From Chloroflexota bacterium (GTDB taxonomy: Bacteria; Chloroflexota; Chloroflexia; Chloroflexales; Herpetosiphonaceae): a stretch of 64,000 bases of DNA. Each line of letters begins with the position of its first letter. Position 1 is the stretch's first letter. Position numbers and translations under genes: made by a program. This document shows positions 17,091 through 24,385 of this stretch, piece after piece. The notes below the pieces were generated by a model that saw only the letters and a list, made by a program, of their open reading frames with translations, was not told where the DNA came from and ran no database searches. The stretch spans positions 1 to 64,000 of the forward strand of contig JAIUOC010000011.1 in NCBI GenBank assembly GCA_020161265.1, written 5' to 3'.

Positions 17091-18275
17091 ATGTTGCGGT
17101 TTATTCTCAAACCTGATCGTGATAAATCAATTCGCCAACGCCACCCATGGGTTTTCAGCGGGGCGGTCGCCCGTCGTTCTGGCCCAGTGCATCCTGGCGA
17201 AACCGTCGATATTATTAGCTCCGAGGGGGTGTGGCTGGCGCGGGGCACTGCCAGCACCCACTCGCAAATGATCGCCCGTCTGTGGACGTGGCAACGCGAC
17301 GAGGAGCTAGACCCTAGTTTTATTCGCCAACGGATCGAGCGGGCAATCAAAGGCCGCGAACAGCTCCACAACGACCCACAAACCAACGCCTATCGCGTGA
17401 TTTTTAGCGAAAGCGATGGCTTACCAGGCTTAATTGTTGATCGTTTTGCTGATTGGCTGGTGGTGCAATTGCTGACTCAAGGTGCAGTTGCGCACACGGC
17501 GATCATCGTCGCAGCCTTGGCCGAATTGATGCCAGTCCGCGGGATTTACGAGCGCTCTGATGTTGAAATTCGTGCTCGTGAAGGCTTGGGCGAGGCTGAA
17601 GGCCTGCTTTGGGGCGAAGCACCACCCGATCAATTAACCATTCGCGAAAATGGCTACGAGTTTGTGCTCGATTTGGCAGGCGGCCAAAAAACTGGCTGGT
17701 ATGTTGATCAACGCATCAATCGCCAGCGGGTGGCCCAATATGCCAAGGATGCCGAAGTGCTGGGGGTTTTCTCCTACACTGGCGGTTTTGAGGTGCTGGC
17801 GGCGGGTGCAGGCGCTCAATCGATCACAGCGGTTGATAGTTCAGCAGCGGCCTTGCGTGGTTTACATACCAACCTCGCCCAAAATGGGCTTAACACTCCA
17901 GTTACGGCGGTCGAAGGCGATGCCTTCAAGATTTTGCGCCAACTACGCGAAGAAGGCAAGCAGTACGATCTGATTGTGCTTGATCCACCCAAGTTTGCCC
18001 ACTCGCAGAGCCAAATTGATCGAGCAACCCGCGGCTACAAAGATATCAATATGCAAGCCTTCCACTTGCTGCGACCAGGCGGCGTGTTGGCAACCTTCTC
18101 ATGTTCAGGGCTGATTAGCGCCGATCTTTTTCAAAAAGTGGTGTTTGGCGCAGCCTTGGATGCTGGCCGCGATGCCCAAATTATCGACACACTCACCCAA
18201 GGTGGTGATCACCCTGTCTTGTTGACCTTCCCAGAGGCGGCCTATCTCAAGGGATTAATCTGCCGCGTCTGGTAG
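17091..18275 (+). CDS. RlmI-like 23S rRNA (cytosine-5)-methyltransferase
   Basis: A 394-residue class I SAM methyltransferase with an N-terminal PUA-like domain (about 1-75, HPWVFSGAV) and a Rossmann domain. GVFSYTGGFEVLAA is the SAM-binding motif, VLDPPKFAHSQSQ the DPPxF motif, and FSCSG carries the candidate catalytic Cys. RlmI modifies C1962 of E. coli 23S rRNA. Start ATG 17091 has AAAGG just upstream; the frame reaches back to 16920, overlapping the UDG-like gene, but those residues do not match the family. Confidence 0.88.
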   Translation: MLRFILKPDRDKSIRQRHPWVFSGAVARRSGPVHPGETVDIISSEGVWLARGTASTHSQMIARLWTWQRDEELDPSFIRQRIERAIKGREQLHNDPQTNAYRVIFSESDGLPGLIVDRFADWLVVQLLTQGAVAHTAIIVAALAELMPVRGIYERSDVEIRAREGLGEAEGLLWGEAPPDQLTIRENGYEFVLDLAGGQKTGWYVDQRINRQRVAQYAKDAEVLGVFSYTGGFEVLAAGAGAQSITAVDSSAAALRGLHTNLAQNGLNTPVTAVEGDAFKILRQLREEGKQYDLIVLDPPKFAHSQSQIDRATRGYKDINMQAFHLLRPGGVLATFSCSGLISADLFQKVVFGAALDAGRDAQIIDTLTQGGDHPVLLTFPEAAYLKGLICRVW

Positions 18276-18291
18276 CCGTTGAGGATTTGCA

Positions 18292-19065
18292 ATGGCGTAT
18301 CGTTTGCTCAATGAAGGCTCGATCACAACGCCTGCTGGCTTTCGCGTAACAGGTATTCACTGCGGCTTGAAAACCACCAGCCGTGATCGTGATCTTGGGT
18401 TGTTAATTACCAAAACTGGTTGCAGCGTTACTGGCCATTTTGGCGCAACCAGCGGGATAACTGGAGCTTGGACGACCGCTAATTTGCGGCGCAACGCCGA
18501 GGATGTGCGAGCCGTCTTGCTGCTGACAGGCGTGGATGGCGGGCGCGGAGCCAGTGCTGTCCACAATTGTCAGGAGTTGGCAGGCTTGCTCGCTGAAGAA
18601 GCGTGGATCAAACCAGAGCAGGTGGTGTTATTGGCAGCAGGCGCAGCAGGTTCATTCGATATGGATTTATTGCGGCGTGGCGTGCCACGGGCGCTTGATG
18701 AACTAGATAGCAAAGGCGGACGACGATTAGCCCTAGCCCTAGCCCAAGAGCCAAATCCGACTGCACAGGCGGCGGTTGAGGTGGAAGCTAGCGATGGCAC
18801 AAGTGCTAGCATTGGCGGCTTAGCCAGCTCTGGCGATGCCCCACGCTGGTTAATTACCACCAACGCTCAGCTCTCAACCCGCCTGCTCAATCGCGCAGTT
18901 TTAGCCTTGCTCGAAGCCTATCCAGCGCTTGATCAAGCTGCCATCCTGATTTTGGCCAATCCTAGCGCCAGTTTAGCGCCAACCCACAGCAACCAAGCAG
19001 CCTATCGCGAATGGTATGCAGGGTTAGCTGGATTAATTGCCCATTTGAGCGAACAACTCGCCTAG
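18292..19065 (+). CDS. Short, degenerate ArgJ-like (ornithine acetyltransferase) protein
   Basis: A 257-residue protein with the ArgJ opening (TPAGFRVTGIHCGLK, then DLGLLITKTG, TTANLRRN) but much shorter than the usual ~400 residues. ArgJ cleaves itself before a Thr in an ATM-L motif; here the corresponding area reads APRWLITTNAQLSTRLL, with no clear equivalent, although the later ILILANPSAS resembles a C-terminal ArgJ segment. The Gly-rich oxyanion loop is kept only in part (LAAGAAGSFD). It may be a catalytically dead or repurposed relative. Start ATG 18292 is 16 bases after the methyltransferase, with GAGG upstream. Confidence 0.65.
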   Translation: MAYRLLNEGSITTPAGFRVTGIHCGLKTTSRDRDLGLLITKTGCSVTGHFGATSGITGAWTTANLRRNAEDVRAVLLLTGVDGGRGASAVHNCQELAGLLAEEAWIKPEQVVLLAAGAAGSFDMDLLRRGVPRALDELDSKGGRRLALALAQEPNPTAQAAVEVEASDGTSASIGGLASSGDAPRWLITTNAQLSTRLLNRAVLALLEAYPALDQAAILILANPSASLAPTHSNQAAYREWYAGLAGLIAHLSEQLA

Positions 19066-19069
19066 CGCA

Positions 19070-19118
19070 TTGTTTTGCGAGCTATGGCCATGGTACAATC
19101 ACAACCAAGGCCATAGCT
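19070..19118 (+). promoter_or_regulatory. Putative promoter spanned by a 10-base inverted repeat
   Basis: AGCTATGGCC (19080-19089) and its exact complement GGCCATAGCT (19109-19118) bracket a -10-like TACAAT (19094-19099); a weak -35 TTGTTT lies at 19070-19075. The arrangement fits an operator over the promoter of the LON-domain gene, or a 5' hairpin in its transcript. Confidence 0.45.
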
Positions 19119-19137
19119 ATGGCAAACGAGAGCGCTT

Positions 19138-19779
19138 ATGCAACGATTACCTTTGTTTCCGTTAAACGTGGTGTTGTTTCCTGGAGCACAACTGCCGCTG
19201 CATATTTTCGAGCCGCGCTATCGCACGATGATTAGTCGCTGTCTTGAGGAAAGCAAGCCGTTTGGGGTAGTGCTGATTCGCGAAGGCGTTGAGGTTGGTG
19301 GCTCAGCTGTGCCGCATATGGTTGGTACAACCGCCGATATTCAAAGCGCCTATCGGTTGGCTGATGGCCGAATGTATATTGTGACCGAAGGCCGCCAGCG
19401 CTTCCGCATCAACTATCCACTGAGCGTTGACCCGTATATGGTTGCAATGGTCACGATGCTTGATGATGATGTCAACGATCGCCATCAAGCCGATGAATTG
19501 ACCGCGCTCTATTCGCAATACCACCGTACCGTTGCCGCCGCGACTGGCATGCGCTCAAATGCGATCGATCTGCCCAGTGAACCAGTAAGTTTAAGTTATA
19601 AGCTGGCCGACTCGATGCAAATGGCCTTACCAATTAAACAACGTTGGCTTGAATCCGATCTTGATCAACGGATTCATGAATTGATCGAGGCGCTGCAATT
19701 TGAGTTAGCGCTCCTGCCCAACATTCCGCCCGACCAGTTGGATCGTGAACCACCTTTTGAAAACACTTCGTGGAATTAA
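19138..19779 (+). CDS. LON N-terminal (substrate-binding) domain protein
   Basis: A 213-residue stand-alone LON domain with the usual opening LPLFPLNVVLFPGAQLPLHIFEPRY (given in two parts: LPLFPLNVVLFPG, then LPLHIFEPRY) and no protease or ATPase part. Such proteins occur in many bacteria; the domain recognises unfolded substrates in Lon protease, but the role of the free form is not settled. Start ATG 19138 with GAGAG upstream. DUF503 follows after 16 bases, probably in one operon. Confidence 0.87.
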   Translation: MQRLPLFPLNVVLFPGAQLPLHIFEPRYRTMISRCLEESKPFGVVLIREGVEVGGSAVPHMVGTTADIQSAYRLADGRMYIVTEGRQRFRINYPLSVDPYMVAMVTMLDDDVNDRHQADELTALYSQYHRTVAAATGMRSNAIDLPSEPVSLSYKLADSMQMALPIKQRWLESDLDQRIHELIEALQFELALLPNIPPDQLDREPPFENTSWN

Positions 19780-19795
19780 GTGCCACGTCACAATT

Positions 19796-20080
19796 ATGTT
19801 AATTGCTAGTGTTCGACTTGAACTCTTCATCCCCGCCGTTCATTCACTCAAAGAAAAACGTAGCGTGCTTAAATCAATAATTACTCGTTTGCGCAACGAG
19901 TTCAACGCCTCGGTCGCCGAGGTTGATGAACATGATCGTTGGCAGCGCGGGGTAATTGGGGTAGCCTGCGTCGGCAGCGAAACTCGCTATCTCGAAGGCC
20001 AAATCGATGCCATTATTCGCTGGATCGAGCAAAATCGGCCTGATGTGAGCATTGTGGATATTGAGCGCGAAATGTTGTAA
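19796..20080 (+). CDS. DUF503 family protein (YlxP-like)
   Basis: A 94-residue protein matching the DUF503 pattern: LELFIPAVHSLKEKRSVLK, then NASVAEVDEHDRWQRGVIGVACV. In Firmicutes the relative YlxP sits in the nusA-infB-rbfA operon and may act in ribosome maturation; here it follows a LON-domain gene instead. The ATG at 19796 lacks a good Shine-Dalgarno, suggesting coupling to the upstream gene. The frame extends upstream to 19745 but would overlap that gene. Confidence 0.85.
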   Translation: MLIASVRLELFIPAVHSLKEKRSVLKSIITRLRNEFNASVAEVDEHDRWQRGVIGVACVGSETRYLEGQIDAIIRWIEQNRPDVSIVDIEREML

Positions 20081-20099
20081 CGATTGATAGAAACCGCAG

Positions 20100-20246
20100 A
20101 GCTACTTCTGATCCACGAAGGACACGAAGCGCACGAAGGCCTATTAACTACTCGCGATAGAATGGCTCAGTAGATTGGCAATGAATTAATGCCCTCAGCC
20201 CGACCCTGCTCTCACACTATACGAGAGGGATTGGGCTGAGGACATG
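20100..20246. repeat. Intergenic repeat cluster: CACGAAG module plus GC-rich hairpin
   Basis: A TCCACGAAGGACACGAAG module (20112-20129) is followed by CCTATTAACTAC, a combination also seen near 56692-56730. A long inverted repeat, CCCTCAGCCC at about 20191 and GGGCTGAGG at about 20233, ends the segment; similar CCCTCACCCC/GGGGTGAGG elements lie at 23406 and 32622. As it lies between convergent genes the hairpin could also end transcription. Confidence 0.7.
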
Positions 20247-20249
20247 CAC

Positions 20250-20822
20250 CTACAAATTCAAAAACAACTTATGGAAACGGGCATCGCCAGTTAATTCGGG
20301 GTGAAACGCGGTTGCCAAGAGTTTAGCCTGACGAGCCGCCACGATGCGGCCATCAGCTAAACTAGCTAAAGTTTCGACTGCCTCGCCCACCTTATCGATC
20401 TGCGGGGCGCGGATGAAGACTGCATGAAACGGTGCTTCGCCGAGGGCTGGCACCTGCAAGTTGGTTTCAAAACTATCAACTTGGCGACCAAAAGCATTGC
20501 GTCGCGCAGTAATATCCATCAAACCCAAGGCTGGCTGGCCTTCAACTCGACCTTCGGCAATTTCCTTGGCGAGCAAAATCATGCCAGCGCATGTGCCCCA
20601 AATTGGCATGCCTTCGGCGGCGCGTTGCTGAATTGGCTCCAGCAAATCAAAACGTACCAACAATTTACCAATCGTCGTGCTCTCGCCACCAGGAATAATC
20701 AAACGCTCAACTTGGGCTAATTGTTCAGGCAAGCGAACCTGCAAGGTTGCCACGCCCAAGCCTTGGAGCATTGTTTCATGCTCAATAAACGCGCCTTGCA
20801 GCGCCAAAACACCAACCGTCAT
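20250..20822 (-). CDS. pdxT: Pyridoxal 5'-phosphate synthase, glutaminase subunit PdxT
   Basis: A 190-residue class I glutamine amidotransferase that supplies ammonia to PdxS for vitamin B6 synthesis. PGGESTT (44-50), the nucleophile Cys78 in GTCAGM and the His174/Glu176 pair in HPEL are all present. Start ATG 20822 with AAAGAGG upstream. It is downstream of pdxS on the same strand, but 207 bases of repeat sequence separate them. Confidence 0.95.
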   Translation of the reverse strand: MTVGVLALQGAFIEHETMLQGLGVATLQVRLPEQLAQVERLIIPGGESTTIGKLLVRFDLLEPIQQRAAEGMPIWGTCAGMILLAKEIAEGRVEGQPALGLMDITARRNAFGRQVDSFETNLQVPALGEAPFHAVFIRAPQIDKVGEAVETLASLADGRIVAARQAKLLATAFHPELTGDARFHKLFLNL

Positions 20823-20836
20823 GCTAAACCTCTTTT

Positions 20837-21024
20837 TAAGGATGAATTATGAGGGATGAAGGATGAAAACCCAATGTTCTAATTGAAAGGATGAATATTG
20901 AATTATTTGGATTAGCTATCCTTCACAATTCAACATTCATCCTTCATCGGAAGTTGGCTATTCAATTTTGGAATATCACTATGAGGAATTTTTCATCCCT
21001 CATAATTCATCCTTCATCCTTCAG
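20837..21024. repeat. Inverted GGATGA-type repeats between pdxS and pdxT
   Basis: A GGATGAATTATGAGGGATGA segment near 20839 recurs in inverted orientation near 20992-21018 (CATCCCTCATAATTCATCC), with shorter copies (AAGGATGAAT, ATTCATCCTTCAT) inside. The units are variants of the GGGATGA heptamer found near 29.9 and 62.1 kb. The pair could fold into a large hairpin in the pdxS-pdxT transcript. Confidence 0.75.
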
Positions 21025-21029
21025 AAAGT

Positions 21030-21911
21030 TTACCAACCGCGTTTGGCGAGCAACTCGTTCTCAGGGATGGTATCGATGTTGATGCCGACCATGGCTTCGC
21101 CTAAGTTGCGGCTAATTTCGGCCAAAAGCTTGGCATCGCGGAAGTGGGTGGTTGCTTCAACAATCGCTTTGGCACGTTTGGCTGGATTACCTGATTTGAA
21201 AATCCCTGAGCCAACGAACACCCCATCAACGCCCAATTGCATCATCAAAGCAGCATCGGCTGGAGTTGCAATCCCGCCAGCAGCGAAATTAACAACTGGC
21301 AAGCGGCCTAATTCAGCAATTTGCTTAACCAATTCATAGGGAGCTTGCAAGTTTTTGGCTGCTACAAACAACTCATCGGGATCGAGGGTTTGCAAACGGC
21401 GAATTTCGGCGAACATCGTGCGAGCGTGGCGCACAGCTTCAACCACATTGCCCGTGCCAGCTTCGCCCTTGGTGCGAATCATGGCTGCGCCTTCGGTGAT
21501 GCGGCGCAAAGCTTCGCCCAAATTACGAGCACCACAGACGAATGGCACTTTGAAATTGTGCTTGTTGGTATGATGTTCTTCATCAGCAGGCGTGAGCACT
21601 TCGCTCTCGTCAATATAATCAACCCCAATTGCTTCGAGGATTTGCGCTTCAACAAAGTGGCCAATCCGCGATTTAGCCATCACAGGAATGGTGACTGCTT
21701 CAATGATGCCTTGGATCATTTCGGGGTCGCTCATGCGAGCCACGCCGCCATCCTTACGAATATCAGCTGGAACTCGTTCGAGCGCCATAACGGCGACTGC
21801 GCCAGCTTCTTCAGCAATTTTAGCTTGGTCTGGAGTAACCACGTCCATAATCACGCCGCCCTTGAGCATTTGGGCCAAGCCGACTTTAGTGGTAAATGTT
21901 GAAGTTTCCAT
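21030..21911 (-). CDS. pdxS: Pyridoxal 5'-phosphate synthase subunit PdxS
   Basis: A 293-residue TIM-barrel enzyme that makes PLP from ribose 5-phosphate, glyceraldehyde 3-phosphate and ammonia from PdxT. The substrate-binding lysine is Lys80 in [29 protein letters not shown] and [11 protein letters not shown] are family signatures. Start ATG 21911 with AGAGGAA upstream. A palindrome GATTGTGACAATC (21981-21993) lies upstream in the probable promoter area. Confidence 0.96.
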   Translation of the reverse strand: METSTFTTKVGLAQMLKGGVIMDVVTPDQAKIAEEAGAVAVMALERVPADIRKDGGVARMSDPEMIQGIIEAVTIPVMAKSRIGHFVEAQILEAIGVDYIDESEVLTPADEEHHTNKHNFKVPFVCGARNLGEALRRITEGAAMIRTKGEAGTGNVVEAVRHARTMFAEIRRLQTLDPDELFVAAKNLQAPYELVKQIAELGRLPVVNFAAGGIATPADAALMMQLGVDGVFVGSGIFKSGNPAKRAKAIVEATTHFRDAKLLAEISRNLGEAMVGINIDTIPENELLAKRGW

Positions 21912-22044
21912 TGCAATTCCTCTGGTGGATTGATGATTTTGAGTGTCGTTTGATTAGACAGGCGCTATTGTACCATGGCTGATTGTGACAATCGATCAAC
22001 ATTACGGGGGGACAAAGGGGGACAATAGCCCATGATCAGCAATT

Positions 22045-22074
22045 TTGACGGCGCAAGGTAGCCTATGGTACGAT
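22045..22074 (+). promoter_or_regulatory. Candidate promoter of the B12 operon
   Basis: TTGACG (22045-22050) and TACGAT (22069-22074) are 18 bases apart, placing a transcript start near 22081, just before the riboswitch. Confidence 0.5.
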
Positions 22075-22094
22075 CAGCCTAATCAATCATAAAT

Positions 22095-22283
22095 TGCTAT
22101 TCAAATCTTGTGCAAACAGTTGGGGGAAATCCGGTGCAAATCCGGTGCAGTCCACGCTACGGTAAGCCTTTGGCTAAGCCCGAATACCCATTGAATAGTT
22201 GATTTCTGGGTTGGCTTGCGTTGGCACAAGCACAACCAACGCGTTGTTATCTGTTCCTTAGCCAACTGGCTAAGGTTTTTTTG
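22095..22283 (+). promoter_or_regulatory. Cobalamin (B12) riboswitch, transcription-terminating type
   Basis: The conserved core lies at about 22122-22190: a GGGGGAAAT entry, the P5 hairpin CCGGTGCAAATCCGG, then GCAGTCCACGCTACGGTAAG and the B12-box-like AAGCCCGAATACC. A downstream hairpin with arms GCGTTGG (22218-22224) and CCAACGC (22236-22242) presents GCAC in its loop, complementary to GTGC in the P5 loop, as expected for the kissing loop of this class. A terminator follows. Binding of cobalamin would favour termination, so the genes downstream should be expressed when B12 is scarce. Confidence 0.9.
22256..22283 (+). terminator. Riboswitch-controlled intrinsic terminator
   Basis: CCTTAGCC (22256-22263) and GGCTAAGG (22268-22275) form an 8-base-pair stem with loop AACT, followed by seven T. 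It ends 16 bases before the start codon at 22299 and is the expression platform of the B12 riboswitch. Confidence 0.9.
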
Positions 22284-22298
22284 ATTTAGGAGGCACCC

Positions 22299-23399
22299 AT
22301 GCTCCGACGAGCAGCCATCCATCGCTGGTTATTGGTTTTAGTGGCGCTATTTGTGGCCATGCCAGTTGCGGCGCAAGCCCCGACTGAAGGCGCAAAAGCT
22401 GGCGCGTGGATTGTCACTCAAGCTCAAGCCGATGGCAGTTTTCCTGGCTTTGGTTTGGGCGAAACCGCCGATGCCGTCTATGCTTTAAAGGCAACTGGTT
22501 TGAAAGTTGAAATCAACGTTCAAAGCTTTATCGAAAAAAATGCTAGTGCAATTGCCGCTAAGCCTGGGGTTGCCGCCAAGTTTGTGTTGGCCGAATTGTT
22601 GCTGGGCAACAATCCTCGCGCCGTTGCTGGTGTTGATTTAGTCGCTGCTGTAACTGGCAGTTACAAAGCCGATAGCGGCATGTATGGTGGCGATGTTACG
22701 ACCCATGCATTGGCGTTGTTGGCCTTGAACGCGGCAGGTGCGCCCGTCGAAAACAAAGCGATCAACACCTTAAATTCAGTGCAAATTGCTGATGGTTCGT
22801 GGTCGTTCAGCGGCGATACGACTGCTGGTGCCGGCGATACCAATACCACGGCTTTGGTCGTTCAAGCCTTAGTCGCGGTTGGTCAAGGCAAGAGCGAAGT
22901 TGTTACCAAAGCGATGAGTTACTTGCAAACGCAACAAAATAGCGATGGTGGATTTCCCTATTCGAAGGCTTCGAGCTATGGTAGCGCCACCGATGCCAAC
23001 TCAACCGGCTTGGTAATTCAAGCGATTGTGGCAACTGGTGGTAATCCAACTGCTGCACCTTGGGCCACGGCAACTGGAAATCCCTTGAGCGCCTTGTTGA
23101 GCTTGCAAAATGCCAGCGGCGCATTCCGCTACGATGCAGCAACACCGGATGATAACGCCTTTGCGACCTATCAAGCCACACCTGCCTTGTTCTATGTGAC
23201 CTATCCTTTGACCGCCTTGGTGACAGCACCCCAACCAACCGCTGTGCCAAGCACACCTGTGGCAACCGCTACCCCCAAACCAAACACCCCAATTACCTTG
23301 CCCGACACTGGCACACCTGCATTACCATTATGGCCAGTGGTGATTGTGTTTGGCTTGGCTTGTATTGTGGCTGGTTTCCGTTTGCGCCGCGTCGCTTAA
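22299..23399 (+). CDS. Surface alpha/alpha-barrel repeat protein with LPDTG anchor (putative B12-binding alpha domain)
   Basis: A 366-residue exported protein. Residues 1-26 are a signal peptide ending VAAQA. About 30-300 contain prenyltransferase/squalene-oxidase-like helical repeats (QADGSFPGF, IADGSWSFSG, QNSDGGFPYS), the alpha6/alpha6 fold also used by the N-terminal domain of animal transcobalamin and intrinsic factor. A P/T-rich stalk follows, then LPDTG, a membrane helix and RRVA, which is a sortase sorting signal or a plain membrane anchor. Start ATG 22299 has TTTAGGAGG upstream. The B12 riboswitch and the neighbours suggest cobalamin capture; binding itself is inferred. Confidence 0.82.
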   Translation: MLRRAAIHRWLLVLVALFVAMPVAAQAPTEGAKAGAWIVTQAQADGSFPGFGLGETADAVYALKATGLKVEINVQSFIEKNASAIAAKPGVAAKFVLAELLLGNNPRAVAGVDLVAAVTGSYKADSGMYGGDVTTHALALLALNAAGAPVENKAINTLNSVQIADGSWSFSGDTTAGAGDTNTTALVVQALVAVGQGKSEVVTKAMSYLQTQQNSDGGFPYSKASSYGSATDANSTGLVIQAIVATGGNPTAAPWATATGNPLSALLSLQNASGAFRYDAATPDDNAFATYQATPALFYVTYPLTALVTAPQPTAVPSTPVATATPKPNTPITLPDTGTPALPLWPVVIVFGLACIVAGFRLRRVA

Positions 23400-23405
23400 A
23401 CTGTT

Positions 23406-23474
23406 ATTCCCTCACCCCATTTATCGAAAAAGCCCCTCGCCCGCCGCAGTGGGCGAGAGGTTGGGGTGAGGACA
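23406..23474. repeat. Palindromic CCCTCACCCC/GGGGTGAGG element
   Basis: CCCTCACCCC near 23409 pairs with GGGGTGAGG near 23462; inside, CCCCTCGCCC and GGGCGAGAGG form a second stem around GCCGCAGT. Close relatives lie at 32622-32712 and 57740-57790. It sits between two genes of the B12 operon and would form an intercistronic hairpin. Confidence 0.8.
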
Positions 23475-23500
23475 TTCTTTACCAAATAGGAATCAATCTC

Positions 23501-24385
23501 ATGGGTCGTTTGTTGGTTGTGGTGGTTACGCTGGTTTTATTGCTACTTGGCAATTTGGCTCAATCGATTGCTGCTCAAGGCGATGGGCATCAATATCATG
23601 CGGCGGTGGTCGTGCAATATGCTTCCGGCGCGGTCGATGCTCGTTGTGTTGGCTTTGATCAAGAATCAATTAGTGGCTATGATGCTTTGCTCGCAGCAGG
23701 TTTCAATGTGGTGGCCGAAGGCTCATCAATGGGAGCAATGGTTTGCTCAATTGATAGCGTGGGCTGCGATTATCCCAATGAATCGTGTGCCTGCAAATGC
23801 CAAGGCGGCGATTGCACCTACTGGGCCTATAGCCATTTGCTCGATGGTGTTTGGCAATATTCCAAGCTTGGCGCTGGCTCATACAAGGTACGCGATGGCG
23901 CAGTTGAAGGCTGGGCTTGGGGTGGTGGCAGTGTCGAGCGTGGCTCCACGCCGCCCGTGATCAGTTGGGGCGATGTTTGCGCGGCGCAAGCAGCACCGGT
24001 AGCAACCGCCATTCCCGCAACTGCCACCAGCGAACCAACCGCCATTCCCGCAACCAATACTTTAGTTCCAGCAACAATTCAGAGTGTAGCAACCCTCACC
24101 GCTAGCCCAACCAGCGAGGCTATTGCAACTGCAACCCAATTTGAACCAAGTGCAACTACAAAAGCCGCAAGCCCAACTATTGCGGCTAGCGCAACAACAG
24201 CGCCAACCAAGCAGGCAACTGCCAGCCCCAGCCTTACGCCCACTGCGACGCTGACGATCGTGAGCACACCAAATGTTGAGGCCAGCAGTAGCGGCTCAGC
24301 AATTCCAATCAATTATTTGATTTTTGGCTTGATTTTGCTGGCCTTGGCTGGCGGCGGCATTTGGAAGCGCCAGAGCAAGCGATGA
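23501..24385 (+). CDS. Stalked surface protein with DUF4430/transcobalamin-C-like domain
   Basis: A 294-residue protein with a signal peptide (1-25), a Cys-rich globular domain (about 32-150), a long Ala/Thr/Pro stalk (about 160-260) and a C-terminal membrane helix followed by KRQSKR. The globular domain has the order seen in DUF4430 domains: ISGYDALLAAG, then a G-x-V-x-SI segment (MGAMVCSIDSVGC), an aromatic YWAYSHLLDGVWQYS and a closing GAVEGWAWG. Eight Cys could form disulfides. DUF4430 corresponds to the C-terminal beta domain of transcobalamin. The start is ATG 23501; the frame extends to 23330 inside the previous gene. The domain call is by pattern only. Confidence 0.7.
   Translation: MGRLLVVVVTLVLLLLGNLAQSIAAQGDGHQYHAAVVVQYASGAVDARCVGFDQESISGYDALLAAGFNVVAEGSSMGAMVCSIDSVGCDYPNESCACKCQGGDCTYWAYSHLLDGVWQYSKLGAGSYKVRDGAVEGWAWGGGSVERGSTPPVISWGDVCAAQAAPVATAIPATATSEPTAIPATNTLVPATIQSVATLTASPTSEAIATATQFEPSATTKAASPTIAASATTAPTKQATASPSLTPTATLTIVSTPNVEASSSGSAIPINYLIFGLILLALAGGGIWKRQSKR

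Noticed and set aside
21940..22044. Extra gene between pdxS and the B12 operon
   Set aside because: No frame with a ribosome binding site; the segment is promoter-like and carries the palindrome GATTGTGACAATC.
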